Assembly: GCA_028823855.1 (NCBI GenBank) | Contig: JAPPFL010000065.1 | Location: 124,001 to 188,000, forward strand | Length of the DNA stretch: 64,000 nucleotides | Direction of reading: 5' to 3' | Source of the DNA: Albidovulum sp. | GTDB taxonomy: Bacteria > Pseudomonadota > Alphaproteobacteria > Rhodobacterales > Rhodobacteraceae | In this document: one piece after another, positions 19,009-28,229 of the stretch | How positions within the stretch are numbered: the first letter of the stretch is position 1 | How the letters are laid out: the number at the start of each line of letters is the position of its first letter | Program-made: the position numbers and the translations under genes | Notes under the pieces: generated by a model | Seen by the model: the letters and a program-made list of their open reading frames with translations, nothing else | The model's database searches: none | Told to the model about the DNA's origin: nothing

Positions 19009-19848
19009 CTACTTTCTGTGCATTCGGGATTTCTTGCTTATAGAATTTCGACGGTTTCGACTAACGGTTCGCACTTTGGACGGCGATTCGGCAATCGAAA
19101 TCCATTCGTCATTTTCAAATTTTCCGCCAAGCTGGTCGCGGATGACCTTAGGTCTGATTTCGGCGATTTCACCGACTTTTAAATCCGCTAGCTGAAATGG
19201 TCCGAACGAAACTCGAATCAATCGATTGACAAGCATTCCGACCGCTTCCAGCGCCCGCCGGATTTCTCGGTTCCGGCCTTCGCGAATTCCAACCGTGAAC
19301 CAGGCATTCGCTCCAAGCTGTCGATCAACCGAAATCTCAATGGGGCGGAATCTCTCGCCGTCAAGAACGAGACCTCGCCGGAGCTTGTCCAGAGACTGCT
19401 CGTTCGCAATTCCTTTGGCTCTAACTCTGTAACGTCGAGTCAACCCGGTCGACGGCAATTCCAACCGGCGCTTTAGCTCACCATTATTAGTTAGCAATAT
19501 CAGGCCTTCGGAGTTTAAATCCAAGCGACCAATAGGGATAACGCGCGGCAATTCCTTCGGTAGAATTTCAAAAATCGTAGTACGACCTCTTTCGTCGCTT
19601 GCCGTGACGACGGTTCCGACGGGCTTGTAAAACCTCCAGAGTCGAGTCCTCTCTCGATGAGGCAATAACGCACCGTCAACCGTAATCTTATCCTTCGGCG
19701 AAACGTCGATATTCGGAGCGCGAATTGCGGCGCCGTTTACGGTGATTCGACCTTCCAAGATCATCGATTCGGCTTTCCGGCGGGACGATATCCCTGCTCG
19801 CGCTATCACTTTGGCTATCCGTTCGCCTTCGATTTGCCGTTTAACCAT
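19009..19848 (-). CDS. rluB: 23S rRNA pseudouridine synthase, RluB family
   Basis: 279 residues. It has an N-terminal S4 RNA-binding domain (GERIAKVIARAGISSRRKAE) and the RsuA/RluB catalytic region with IPIGRLDLNSEGLILLTNNG, in which D110 is the catalytic aspartate, and the C-terminal EGRNREIRRALEAVG. RluB-type enzymes form pseudouridine near the peptidyl-transferase loop of 23S rRNA; members of the family differ in target, so the exact site is inferred. It is divergently transcribed from tadA, the usual arrangement. Confidence 0.92.
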   Translation of the reverse strand: MVKRQIEGERIAKVIARAGISSRRKAESMILEGRITVNGAAIRAPNIDVSPKDKITVDGALLPHRERTRLWRFYKPVGTVVTASDERGRTTIFEILPKELPRVIPIGRLDLNSEGLILLTNNGELKRRLELPSTGLTRRYRVRAKGIANEQSLDKLRRGLVLDGERFRPIEISVDRQLGANAWFTVGIREGRNREIRRALEAVGMLVNRLIRVSFGPFQLADLKVGEIAEIRPKVIRDQLGGKFENDEWISIAESPSKVRTVSRNRRNSISKKSRMHRK

Positions 19849-20155
19849 AAAATACCGAATAACCCGAGCTGATTGCTCGCGCTAGAGCAAGTGCGGAATT
19901 TTGGCAGGCGGCAAAGCTGCCGATACGGCGGCGGCGGAAATTCGGGTGCCTCGCGGGTCTTTTTCCGCTCGGAAATTTCAAAAGGCGCAGCTAGAAAGCC
20001 ATCAAGCCGGATTTTGCCTAACGCAACGCAATTCCCGTCGCGCACGTCCTTTTCGGCAGGCGTTGCTTTTGACATATTTCGATCGACCGATCGAGAGTCG
20101 CTCCCGCGCCGCTCGGAGGTAAAATAAATGAGAAGAATGGACTCAAATTACAGAA
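19849..20155. other. rluB-tadA divergent intergenic region
   Basis: About 300 bases expected to carry both promoters. No box pair is convincing by eye. The open stretch on the minus strand here (19815-20075) overlaps rluB and matches nothing. Confidence 0.4.
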
Positions 20156-20641
20156 ATGAATAATTCGCGTACTGGAATATTTGGCGGCCTGATGCGAATC
20201 GCGCTTGAAGAGGCGCAAAATTCGGGACGCTTGGGCGAAATACCTATCGGAGCCGCGGTTGCGAATGCGGACGGAAGTCTGATCGCTTCGGCAGGAAACA
20301 GGACTAGGCTTATGAAAGACCCGACTGCGCATGCCGAAATTCTAGCGATTCGATTAGCGTGCGAAAAGATGAAATCGGAGAGGCTTTGGGGATGCAGCAT
20401 TTACGCGACGCTCGAGCCTTGCTCGATGTGCGCATCCGCAATTTCCGCTGCAAGAATTCGAAGTCTCTACTTCGCGGCATCGGACCCTAAATCGGGCGGC
20501 GTCGAACACGGACCGCGCATTTTTAGCCACTCGCAATGCCACCATCGCCCGGAAGTATTCGGAGGAATTGGCCAGGTAGAAGCAGAGGCGATTCTCTCGG
20601 ATTTTTTTTCAAGGATCAGATGCAGCGGAGAATACGAGTGA
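20156..20641 (+). CDS. tadA: tRNA adenosine(34) deaminase
   Basis: 161 residues. The zinc deaminase motifs are complete: HAE (H59, E61) in PTAHAEILAIR and PCSMCA (C89, C92) in LEPCSMCASAISAARI. TadA converts A34 to inosine in tRNA-Arg(ACG). It lies back-to-back with rluB and one base before the ceramidase-family gene on the same strand, so the two are probably co-transcribed. Confidence 0.95.
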   Translation: MNNSRTGIFGGLMRIALEEAQNSGRLGEIPIGAAVANADGSLIASAGNRTRLMKDPTAHAEILAIRLACEKMKSERLWGCSIYATLEPCSMCASAISAARIRSLYFAASDPKSGGVEHGPRIFSHSQCHHRPEVFGGIGQVEAEAILSDFFSRIRCSGEYE

Positions 20642-20642
20642 T

Positions 20643-21305
20643 ATGGAAGGCTTGAACGCGTATGTCGATGCCTATTGCGAACGGATGGAGCCCGGCTTGT
20701 TCGGGGAGCCGCTCAATGCATTGACGAATCTCTCGTTTATTATTGCGGCGGTATTTGCATGGAGCATGCTCGGCAAACAGAAATTGCCTCTCGCGCGCGC
20801 TCTGGTCGCGATTCTGTTCTTGATCGGCGTTGGATCCACACTTTTTCACACATTTGCGACGAGATGGGCGGCATTGACGGACGTGATACCCATCGCGGCA
20901 TTCATACTAGTCTACATTTATGTCGCGAATCGGGAATATCTCGAGCTTTCGCTCGTCGCGTCGCTCGCGGGCGTAGTGCTGTTTTTCGTCTATGCGCCGC
21001 TGGCTTCGTTCGCGATAAACTACCTTTTCGATGCGATAGGATCTTCGTCGGGCTACGCCGCCGTGGCGCTCTTGATCTTCATTTATGCGGCGGCACTGCG
21101 AAAGAATCAGCCGCGCATTTCGCGCGGATTGCTGATTGGAGGGACGATACTGGCGGTCTCGATCGGGTTCAGAACGATTGACGATTACGCTTGCGCCCGA
21201 CTGCCGTTCGGGACTCATTTTATGTGGCATATTCTGAACGGTATAATGCTTGCCTGGATGATAGAGGTTTATAGGCGAAGTGCGCTTGAAAAATCCCGCG
21301 CTTGA
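20643..21305 (+). CDS. Ceramidase-family (CREST) membrane protein
   Basis: 220 residues with about seven membrane helices. The motifs GEPLNALTNLSFIIAA, GVGSTLFHTFATRWA and then GTHFMWHILNG carry the conserved Ser, Asp and three His of the alkaline ceramidase/CREST superfamily, a zinc-dependent amide hydrolase fold. The actual substrate (ceramide or another lipid amide) is unknown in bacteria. The gene begins one base after the tadA stop, and its end runs into the gatC leader, suggesting read-through. Confidence 0.85.
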   Translation: MEGLNAYVDAYCERMEPGLFGEPLNALTNLSFIIAAVFAWSMLGKQKLPLARALVAILFLIGVGSTLFHTFATRWAALTDVIPIAAFILVYIYVANREYLELSLVASLAGVVLFFVYAPLASFAINYLFDAIGSSSGYAAVALLIFIYAAALRKNQPRISRGLLIGGTILAVSIGFRTIDDYACARLPFGTHFMWHILNGIMLAWMIEVYRRSALEKSRA

Positions 21306-21346
21306 AGATTAAACGGGCGAGCCTTAATTCAGCGGAGCGACAATGC

Positions 21347-21634
21347 ATGGCGATAACTCCTGACGAAGCGGCCAAGGTTGCGCATCTTGCAAGAATTGAA
21401 GTTGCGGATTCGGATCTCGAAGGAATTGCGAGCGAACTTTCGAGCATTCTCGGGTTCATGGAGCAATTGAATGAAGTTGACATTGAAGGCGTGGAGCCGA
21501 TGTCAGCCGTAACTCCAATGCTCCTGAAGCGGCGCTCCGACAATGTCACTTCGGGCGGCGATTCCGTCAAAGTGCTTTCGAACGCGCCTGAAAATCGCCA
21601 AGGCTTCTTCGTTGTGCCCAAAGTCGTGGAATAG
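21347..21634 (+). CDS. gatC: Asp/Glu-tRNA amidotransferase subunit C
   Basis: 95 residues, typical for GatC: MAITPDEAAKVAHLARIEV then LSSILGFMEQLNEVDIEGVE. GatC stabilises GatA in the GatCAB complex that amidates Glu-tRNA(Gln) and Asp-tRNA(Asn). The start is the ATG at 21347, with GGAG about ten bases upstream; the longer frame from 21302 overlaps the ceramidase-like gene and is not family-like. gatA follows after three bases. Confidence 0.95.
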   Translation: MAITPDEAAKVAHLARIEVADSDLEGIASELSSILGFMEQLNEVDIEGVEPMSAVTPMLLKRRSDNVTSGGDSVKVLSNAPENRQGFFVVPKVVE

Positions 21635-21637
21635 CCA

Positions 21638-23128
21638 ATGCGGGAATTGAACCAGCTTTCAATCTCCGAAGCGCGTGACGGGCTTCGCTCTCGGGAGTTT
21701 TCCGCCGTCGAATTGGCGAATTCTTGCCTGGCGGCCGTCGATAACGCTGCGGAACTCAATCTTTTTTGCGAAACGACAGCCGAATTGGCTCTCGATGCCG
21801 CTCGAATGGCAGACGTTCGGATTAGCTCGGGAGACGCTCCCTCGATGTGCGGAATTCCAGTCGGAATAAAAGATCTGTTTTGTACTGCAGGCGTAAGCAC
21901 CCAGGCAGCATCAAAAATTCTCCAAGGATTTAAGCCCGAGTATGAATCGACTGTAACTGCCAGGCTTACCGATGCCGGGGCGACCATGCTTGGCAAGCTC
22001 AACATGGATGAATTTGCCATGGGTTCATCTACGGAGCATTCCGTCTACGGACCGGCCGTTAACCCATGGCGGGCCAAGGGTTGCGACAGGAAACGATCGC
22101 CGGGAGGATCATCGGGCGGGTCGGCCGCCGCCGTCGCTGCCGACCTTTGCCTAGGCGCGCTTGGAACGGACACGGGCGGTTCGATTAGGCAGCCGGCAGC
22201 ATTCACGGGAACGGTCGGAGTTAAGCCTACTTATGGAAGATGCTCTAGATGGGGGATCATTGCCTTTGCCTCCTCTCTGGACCAGGCGGGGCCGTTGACG
22301 AAGTCGGTACGCGACGCGGCAATAATGCTTGAGGCGATTTCAGGCCACGATCCGAAAGATTCCACCTCGGCAAATCACGAGGTGCCGAATTTCGAATCTT
22401 TTCTTGAACGCGGCGTTGCAGGAAAAAAAATAGGGATTCCAAGAGAGTTCCGGTTGGATGCAATGCCGAGCGAAATCGAAACTCTGTGGTCGGACGGCGC
22501 TAAAATGCTGAGGTCGCAAGGTGCCGAAATTGTCGATGTATCGCTGCCGCATACCAAATACGCGCTACCAGCCTACTATGTTATCGCGCCGGCGGAAGCG
22601 TCGTCAAACCTCGCCCGCTACGACGGCGTGAGGTACGGCTACCGCGCCAGATTGCGCGACGGCGAAGGAATTGTAGAATTGTACAAACGGACGCGCGCCG
22701 AAGGGTTCGGGCAGGAAGTCAAGCGCAGGGTCATGATAGGCACCTACGTACTATCTCAAGGATTTTATGAAGCCTACTATAGGCGCGCTCAGAAAGTTCG
22801 GTCCCTGATCAAGAGGGATTTCGAGAAAATTTTTGCCGAAGGCGTGGAGGCCCTGCTGACTCCCGCCACGCCGAGCTCCGCTTTTGAAATTGGATCCGTA
22901 GGCAAATCGGATCCGGTCGAGATGTATCTCAACGATGTCTTTACCGTTACGGTTAATCTAGCTGGACTGCCGGGCATTTCGGTTCCCGCGGGGCTTGATA
23001 GACAGGGACTGCCGCTCGGATTGCAGATTATCGGACGCCCTTGGGATGAGGGCGAAATGCTAGCATGCGCATACGCTATAGAAGATGCTGCGGGATTCAG
23101 TGCCAAGCCGGATCGCTGGTGGATTTAG
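21638..23128 (+). CDS. gatA: Asp/Glu-tRNA amidotransferase subunit A
   Basis: 496 residues. The amidase-signature Ser-cisSer-Lys triad is visible: K78 in [12 protein letters not shown], then [20 protein letters not shown] and [15 protein letters not shown]. Downstream text ([24 protein letters not shown]: [14 protein letters not shown]) fits GatA. It supplies ammonia by hydrolysing glutamine or asparagine for transamidation on GatB. gatB is not next to it here, so it must lie elsewhere. Confidence 0.97.
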   Translation: MRELNQLSISEARDGLRSREFSAVELANSCLAAVDNAAELNLFCETTAELALDAARMADVRISSGDAPSMCGIPVGIKDLFCTAGVSTQAASKILQGFKPEYESTVTARLTDAGATMLGKLNMDEFAMGSSTEHSVYGPAVNPWRAKGCDRKRSPGGSSGGSAAAVAADLCLGALGTDTGGSIRQPAAFTGTVGVKPTYGRCSRWGIIAFASSLDQAGPLTKSVRDAAIMLEAISGHDPKDSTSANHEVPNFESFLERGVAGKKIGIPREFRLDAMPSEIETLWSDGAKMLRSQGAEIVDVSLPHTKYALPAYYVIAPAEASSNLARYDGVRYGYRARLRDGEGIVELYKRTRAEGFGQEVKRRVMIGTYVLSQGFYEAYYRRAQKVRSLIKRDFEKIFAEGVEALLTPATPSSAFEIGSVGKSDPVEMYLNDVFTVTVNLAGLPGISVPAGLDRQGLPLGLQIIGRPWDEGEMLACAYAIEDAAGFSAKPDRWWI

Positions 23129-23436
23129 AAATCTGTTCGGATGTTGGCCGCAGACAAACGAATTATTGAGTTTTCGACAATTTTGCTTGATAAATTGGAT
23201 CCGAACAATGGCGGCTCCTGCATGGGCTTCGGGAAGGAAGGAATTCACGGCGACCAAGAAAATACCGATCTTCCATGCAACAATGGGCTAGAAAGCGAAC
23301 TAGACCGGCTATGGTTGAACCCGAGGAACTGCGTTGAAATAAACGCCAATCGGGAAGGACTCGTCCGGGCTAGGAAAAGCCGGCGAAATTCTACTTGCCC
23401 AGCATCAATGATTGATACGAATTCCGAGCGATCACC
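23129..23436. other. Gap without recognisable gene
   Basis: About 300 bases between gatA and the lipoprotein gene. It is open in one frame but not family-like. No terminator with a T-run was seen. Confidence 0.35.
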
Positions 23437-24120
23437 ATGGCATTTTTTCCTCGTCTAGCGATAACAATGATAGCAGCGCTGTCTGCGTCGGCTTGCGTGA
23501 ACGGGCCTCAGAATATTTCGGCGACCCAGAAATCGGAGCCGGATGAAATATTATCGGGCGCGCCAATTCCGAACTCGCCTGAAGCTCGGCCGGGACTTGC
23601 CGAGATAGGCGGCATCGACGGTTCCAAACAAGTTAATCGGGAGCCGGATGCGCAATTCTCAGCGCTCGCTGAAGGAAGAGCGTTCGATAGAGAGGCCGAT
23701 GTCGGCCGGGAAACGCTTACTGCAGAGCCAAACAATCCCGGGATCTCCGACGAGCAGGAATTCGAGGCCGTGGCTAGCAGGGAAACAATCGAATCCGATG
23801 CCGAAAGGCTCAAACGCTTGAGAAGTCAATACAAGCTCGTGAAATCCGAACATGTTCCCGAACGGCCCGACGACATTAATGTTGCGGCGTACGCTCTGTC
23901 GACAGAAAATTTGCCAGGAGAGAAACTGTACAGGCGAGTGTATTTCGGAAAGCAGAGGCCAATAAGCGAAAGATGCGCGTCGTATGCCACAGATGATGAT
24001 GCGCAGCATGTCTTTCTTTCGCAAGGCGGGCCGGAAGACGATCCACTGCACATCGACCCGGACGGGGACGGATTCGCCTGCAATTGGTCGCCGATTCCAT
24101 TTAGGCGCCTTTTCCAATAG
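23437..24120 (+). CDS. Lipoprotein with C-terminal Excalibur-like motif
   Basis: 227 residues. An N-terminal signal with lipobox (LSASAC) predicts a lipid-anchored envelope protein. A long, acidic, Ser/Pro-rich linker follows (about 25-130). The C-terminus has ISERCASYATDDDAQHVFL and then DPDGDGFACNW, a D-x-D-x-D-G-x-x-C calcium-binding-like motif as in Excalibur domains and in several alphaproteobacterial lipoproteins. The function is unknown. It lies just upstream of the AmpD-like amidase and may act at the cell wall, which is inference only. Confidence 0.8.
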   Translation: MAFFPRLAITMIAALSASACVNGPQNISATQKSEPDEILSGAPIPNSPEARPGLAEIGGIDGSKQVNREPDAQFSALAEGRAFDREADVGRETLTAEPNNPGISDEQEFEAVASRETIESDAERLKRLRSQYKLVKSEHVPERPDDINVAAYALSTENLPGEKLYRRVYFGKQRPISERCASYATDDDAQHVFLSQGGPEDDPLHIDPDGDGFACNWSPIPFRRLFQ

Positions 24121-24194
24121 GCTTTGCGCTGAAGATAATTGAAGACCGGCTGTCGCCGAATTTCGGACAAAGGCGAGAATGTCATTCGCCGAAG

Positions 24195-24827
24195 TTGATA
24201 GTCATTCACTACACGGCGATGGATTCCGATGAATCGGCGCTGTACCGGCTGTCCATGCCGGAGTACGAAGTTTCCTGCCACTACCTTATCGGTGGCAATG
24301 GGCGCGTCTACCGAATGGTTGACGAAAAAATGCGCGCATGGCACGCCGGTCTCGGTAGCTGGGGCGGGCGAGGCGATGTCAATTCGCGTTCCATAGGCAT
24401 CGAAGTTTCGAATTCCGGCACAGAGCCCTACGCTGCTGTTCAAATGGAAGCTTTGGAGGAACTCTTGAAAGATATCATGTCCCGCTGGTCCATCCCTCCG
24501 GAAGGCGTAATAGGACATTCCGATCTTGCGGTGGGACGTAAGGCAGACCCGGGTCCGAAATTCGATTGGCGTCGACTAGCGTTGTCCGGTCTTTCAGTTT
24601 GGCCTGACACCAGGCACAGGCGAACCGCCTGCGCGATAGGCTTCGTCGAATCGGCACAGCGATTCGGGTATGAATTGCCGGAGGGACCGGGTGACAGAGC
24701 CCTGTCAAACTTGCTGGACGCGTTCCGCTTGCGATTCAGGCCATGGGCCCGAGGGCCGCTCGGCGATCAGGACGTAGGCGCAATCGAGAATTTGGCCGCG
24801 AGATGGCCATGTCGGCAACAGAAGTGA
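24195..24827 (+). CDS. N-acetylmuramoyl-L-alanine amidase (AmpD-like)
   Basis: An amidase_2-type zinc enzyme: IVIHYTAMDSDESALYRL (first zinc His), VSCHYLIGGNGRVYRMVDE, AWHAGLGSWGGRGDVNSRSI and VIGHSDLAVGRKADPGPKFD (second zinc His, conserved Asp). A C-terminal peptidoglycan-binding-like region follows. It cleaves muropeptides for cell-wall recycling or turnover. The listed start is the TTG at 24195. Similarity continues upstream in frame (KIIEDRLSPNFGQRR, from about 24132, resembles the family's …ERPSPNFGPRR) although no ATG, GTG or TTG exists there back to the stop at 24102. The true start may be CTG 24129 or ATT 24138. Confidence 0.9.
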   Translation: MIVIHYTAMDSDESALYRLSMPEYEVSCHYLIGGNGRVYRMVDEKMRAWHAGLGSWGGRGDVNSRSIGIEVSNSGTEPYAAVQMEALEELLKDIMSRWSIPPEGVIGHSDLAVGRKADPGPKFDWRRLALSGLSVWPDTRHRRTACAIGFVESAQRFGYELPEGPGDRALSNLLDAFRLRFRPWARGPLGDQDVGAIENLAARWPCRQQK

Positions 24828-25401
24828 TGCGAAAAAACTGTCGAGGCGAATTGAGGACATTGTTATTTCAGACGTCTCCGCCTCGCGCTTCGCAATGGTC
24901 AATCATCATTGACCCTTTCCCCCGGTTCGGTTCAGCTCGCGGGCAACTCGTAGACCGTTCGCGGGTTTGTTCCGAGGAGGGTCGCGCGTATCCGGCCGAG
25001 TTTCTTCAAACAGTCCCTCGATCGCGGCGCCGCCGCCATGGGCCGCATTTTTACCGATCGGCAAGATTGCACGATTGCGCGCGCTTGAGTGGCTGAATGT
25101 CCGTGAGGAAGCCGTGCGGCCTCCCATTTCCCAAACATTCCGAAAAGCGGTCGCCCGTAGTCTTGGTACGGTTCTGGCTTTACACTTTCACCGCGGCCGC
25201 GGTAGCAAGAACCTAAATCGCAAAGCCTGAAATGCGGCAGCGACGCGATCCTTCCGGGACAATCCGTAAACGAGAATCCGGGGCCAAGCGGCAGTTGCCT
25301 GACGGCAATTCGATCCCTCGGTTCTCTACGAGACAATCGCCGCTGCCGGACCGAATCGCAACATTCCGTTAATGCCAAAGCGAAATCCAACTCGTCGATT
25401 A
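24828..25401. other. Gap without recognisable gene
   Basis: About 570 bases between the amidase gene and the rnpB promoter. Open stretches on both strands show no family motif. Confidence 0.35.
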
Positions 25402-25430
25402 TTGACTGTTCTACGGTAAAAAAGTATCCT
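25402..25430 (+). promoter_or_regulatory. Promoter of rnpB
   Basis: TTGACT, 17 bases, TATCCT. Both boxes are close to the sigma-70 consensus and the spacing is ideal. The predicted transcription start, seven bases after the -10 box, is the first base of the RNase P RNA. Confidence 0.75.
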
Positions 25431-25436
25431 TTTTCG

Positions 25437-25811
25437 GCGCGGGTAGCCGGATGGCCGCGCACGGACGCCCGTGCGAGGAAAGTCCGGACTCCGCGAAGCA
25501 AGAGTGCCGGGTAACGCCCGGCCGGGGAAACCCGAGGGAAAGCGCCGCAGAAAACAAACCGCCTCGCATGCGGGGCAAGGGTGAAACGGCGGGGTAAGAG
25601 CCCACCGCGTGGCCGGCGACGGCAACGGCACGGCAAGCCCCACTCGGAGCAATGCCAAATAGGGGTTCAGCGCGACGCTATTCGCATGGCGGCTTCGGCC
25701 AATGAACCCGGGTAGGCAGCATGAACGGCGAGGTAACCCGCCGTCAAGATGAATGGCCATCCATGGAGGCGTTCCCTCCAGGACAGAATCCGGCTTATAG
25801 GCTGCCCGCGC
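25437..25811 (+). ncRNA. rnpB: RNase P RNA, class A
   Basis: About 375 nt with the landmarks of bacterial class A RNase P RNA: GAGGAAAGTCCGGACTCC (CR-I), AGAAAACAAACCGCC, GGTGAAACGGCGGGGTAAGA with GCCCACCGC, GAACCCGGGTAGGC and, at the 3' end, ACAGAATCCGGCTTATAGGC (CR-V). The 5' end GCGCGGGTAGCC pairs with the 3' end GGCTGCCCGCGC to form P1, which sets both ends. It is the catalytic RNA that matures tRNA 5' ends. Confidence 0.96.
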
Positions 25812-25925
25812 ATTCGTAGTCGAGTAATTGTTGACTTGGGTCTTCGGTGAATTTATGTGTTGCGAGAGATTTTTGCGGGGCGGGCGCAGCCCGAAAAAAT
25901 CCGTAGCGAAGAACGGAGGTACGAA

Positions 25926-26093
25926 ATGGCCAAGCCAACCACGATAAAAATTAGACTTAACTCGACCGCCGGCACCGGTCACTTCTATGTGACCCGAAAA
26001 AACGCGCGGACGATGACGGGAAAAATGTCGGTTAAAAAATACGACCCCGTGGCACGCAAGCATGTTGCCTACAAGGAAGGCAAAATCAAATAG
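25926..26093 (+). CDS. rpmG: 50S ribosomal protein L33
   Basis: 55 residues: [20 protein letters not shown] then [20 protein letters not shown]. This is the zinc-free (C-minus) type of L33. The start is the ATG at 25926 with GGAGG a few bases upstream; the frame is open further upstream but without family similarity. Single gene between rnpB and a 1-kb gap. Confidence 0.96.
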   Translation: MAKPTTIKIRLNSTAGTGHFYVTRKNARTMTGKMSVKKYDPVARKHVAYKEGKIK

Positions 26094-27078
26094 GCCCTCG
26101 GCAATCCAGTTTACCGCTCAAGTTTTGTCGATCGGGCGAGAGTTTATCCAGGAGACTATGTCGGGACACCGCTGCAATTCGCAACATACCGCAGACTCTG
26201 CCATTACTCTTCAGCGATTCCGGTAAGCAAGCTGGCTGCTATGGTCCTGGCTATAGCATCTGTGCAGTATGCGGTAATCTACGCCGATTTTTTCGACTGA
26301 ACAGCCAAAATTCCGGAATTCGCTAAGCGCGATTTCTTTTTGAATTTTATTCTGAACACGAAATCCATGTTTAGCCAAAGCGCGTTCGCCAGTTAGCGGA
26401 ACTTCAAGCGATGCATGCTTGTGAATTGCAGGGATTGACAGCCGCGATCCGAATCTAAATCGCTTGGACTAAAGAAATCGGCAGGCGCCGGGCCCAATTT
26501 TTTCGAATTCGGGAGAGGTCGCGCATCGCCCTAAATTGAGTTGTGCGACCCTTTGAGCCAAGCTCCCGCGCGCCGGCTTATCGGTGAAGTATTGAAGGAA
26601 CGATCCGGTGGTCGGGAGCCTGAACCAGAAATCTCCAGGAATTTGATTTGCGGAACCAAACATTGACCATTTGGCAAATTCCGTATGTTTGGACCGTTTT
26701 GAACAACCGGGGAGCAAACGGCGGAATTGAATTCAATTCCTATTATAGGGAATAGATTTGTCAAAAAGGTCGCGACTGGTCAGCGATTCTTGCTGAATTC
26801 AAGCATCGCGCCAATTCCTGCGCACTTTTGCTTCAATTTCGAGGTAGGTGAATCGACCGCCAAGCTGTCTATGCCGCAGTCTTCTGATGGCGGCTCCGTT
26901 TCGGTCGAGGCCCGGCATTAGCCGCATAATTCAAGGAATATTCGAACTTGACTAATCTATTGTCGTTGGCCGATGAAACCGCCGCGACAATATTGAGAAC
27001 AATTCTCGTGCCCATTCTCATGCCGAGTAATAATTCCTAGGGCTCAAGTAAGACGCACTTCGCCGAGGACATGCAAAA
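26094..27078. other. 1-kb gap without recognisable gene
   Basis: Many stops in all frames and low coding character. The longest open stretches (26469-26764 minus, 26727-26921 plus) show no family motif. No tRNA-like or repeat structure was seen. Confidence 0.4.
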
Positions 27079-27846
27079 TTGAGCAAGATTCATTTCAATA
27101 TCGAGGGCCAAGTGGCTGAAATTCGACTCGATAACGAAGCCAAACTAAACGCGCTGACATCATCCATGCTCCACCAGCTTGACTCTTGTTGCAGCGAGGC
27201 TGAACGAGACCGAAAAATAAAAATTATTCTTTTGACAGCCGAGGGCGAACGGGCATTCTGCACCGGAGCCGACATCGAGTGTTGGTCGCGGATGTCGCCC
27301 AAGGAGTTCTCGCGCGATTGGGTTCGACGCGGCCATCGAGTCTTCGACAGGCTTGCGCGAATTTCCAAGCCTACTATCGCCGTCATAAATGGCCATGCTC
27401 TGGGTGGCGGTCTGGAATTGGCGGCCACCTGCGATATTCGCGTGATGTCGCCGAGCGCGACACTAGGATTGCCCGAAACCGGAATAGGTGTGGTTCCGGG
27501 CTGGTCGGGCACGCAAAGGCTCGCTCGATTGCTTCCAGAGCCGGTTTTGAAAGAATTGGCACTCTTCGGACGTCGACTATCCGCCGAGCGGGCGCTGCGC
27601 TTGGGCTTTGTCGCCGAAGTCAGCGAAAATCCATACGCCTCCGCGCTTGAAATCGCCCGTCGAGCTATTGAACTGTCTCCATCCGCAACTGAAATTGTAA
27701 AATGTATGCTTCATGCCGGCTCGAATGAGGATCGCGCTGCGCTTATTGAAGCCTTGGGCGGCGGCATGGTTGCCTCGACGCAAGACAACGCCGAAGGCAC
27801 GACAGCATTCCGGCAAAAGCGCAAGCCAAGGTTTTCCGGTTACTAG
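27079..27846 (+). CDS. Enoyl-CoA hydratase/isomerase family protein
   Basis: 255 residues from a TTG start with AGGA upstream. Crotonase motifs: oxyanion-hole region AFCTGADIECWS, GHALGGGLELAATCDIRV with the first catalytic Glu region, and ATLGLPETGIGVVPGWSGTQ with the second Glu. It probably hydrates an enoyl-CoA in fatty-acid or amino-acid breakdown; the substrate is not predictable because crotonases catalyse many reactions. It has no partner gene next to it. The downstream 380 bases hold nothing recognisable. Confidence 0.88.
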   Translation: MSKIHFNIEGQVAEIRLDNEAKLNALTSSMLHQLDSCCSEAERDRKIKIILLTAEGERAFCTGADIECWSRMSPKEFSRDWVRRGHRVFDRLARISKPTIAVINGHALGGGLELAATCDIRVMSPSATLGLPETGIGVVPGWSGTQRLARLLPEPVLKELALFGRRLSAERALRLGFVAEVSENPYASALEIARRAIELSPSATEIVKCMLHAGSNEDRAALIEALGGGMVASTQDNAEGTTAFRQKRKPRFSGY

Positions 27847-28229
27847 CGAAAATGCGCCTATTCCCCGAAAATCAATGCCTTTCGGATTTCTGAATTCAAT
27901 TGAACGCGACAGTCGCGCCCAATTAGGATTCTTGATTGAAGCCGGCGAAAATTTCATTCGGTGCACTTAAGAATCGTGCGCAATCCCGCAAGTGCAATAT
28001 CCAAGCAATAGGTAGTCCCGTGATAGCGTTAGACACTACTGCTGCCTGGCTGAGCGAGCACTCGACAGTTTCGTTTGTGAAGAATTGGCGAGCAAATCAA
28101 AACTAGCCGAATGCCGCTCCGATTCGGGATTGAGACAAATTGTTCGCGAAAGACGCTAGTCCGAAGTCTCGATCAACGCGAATTTGCCGGGCGATCGCAC
28201 GCATTTCCCTCAACAGCCGCGACCGGTAA
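27847..28229. other. Gap without recognisable gene
   Basis: About 380 bases between the crotonase gene and the quinoprotein remnant. Only short frames without family similarity; part may be the eroded 5' end of the quinoprotein gene. Confidence 0.35.

Noticed and set aside
24932..26063. Long minus-strand ORFs (234 and 245 codons) over rnpB
   Set aside because: They are antisense to the RNase P RNA and the L33 gene and reflect their base composition.
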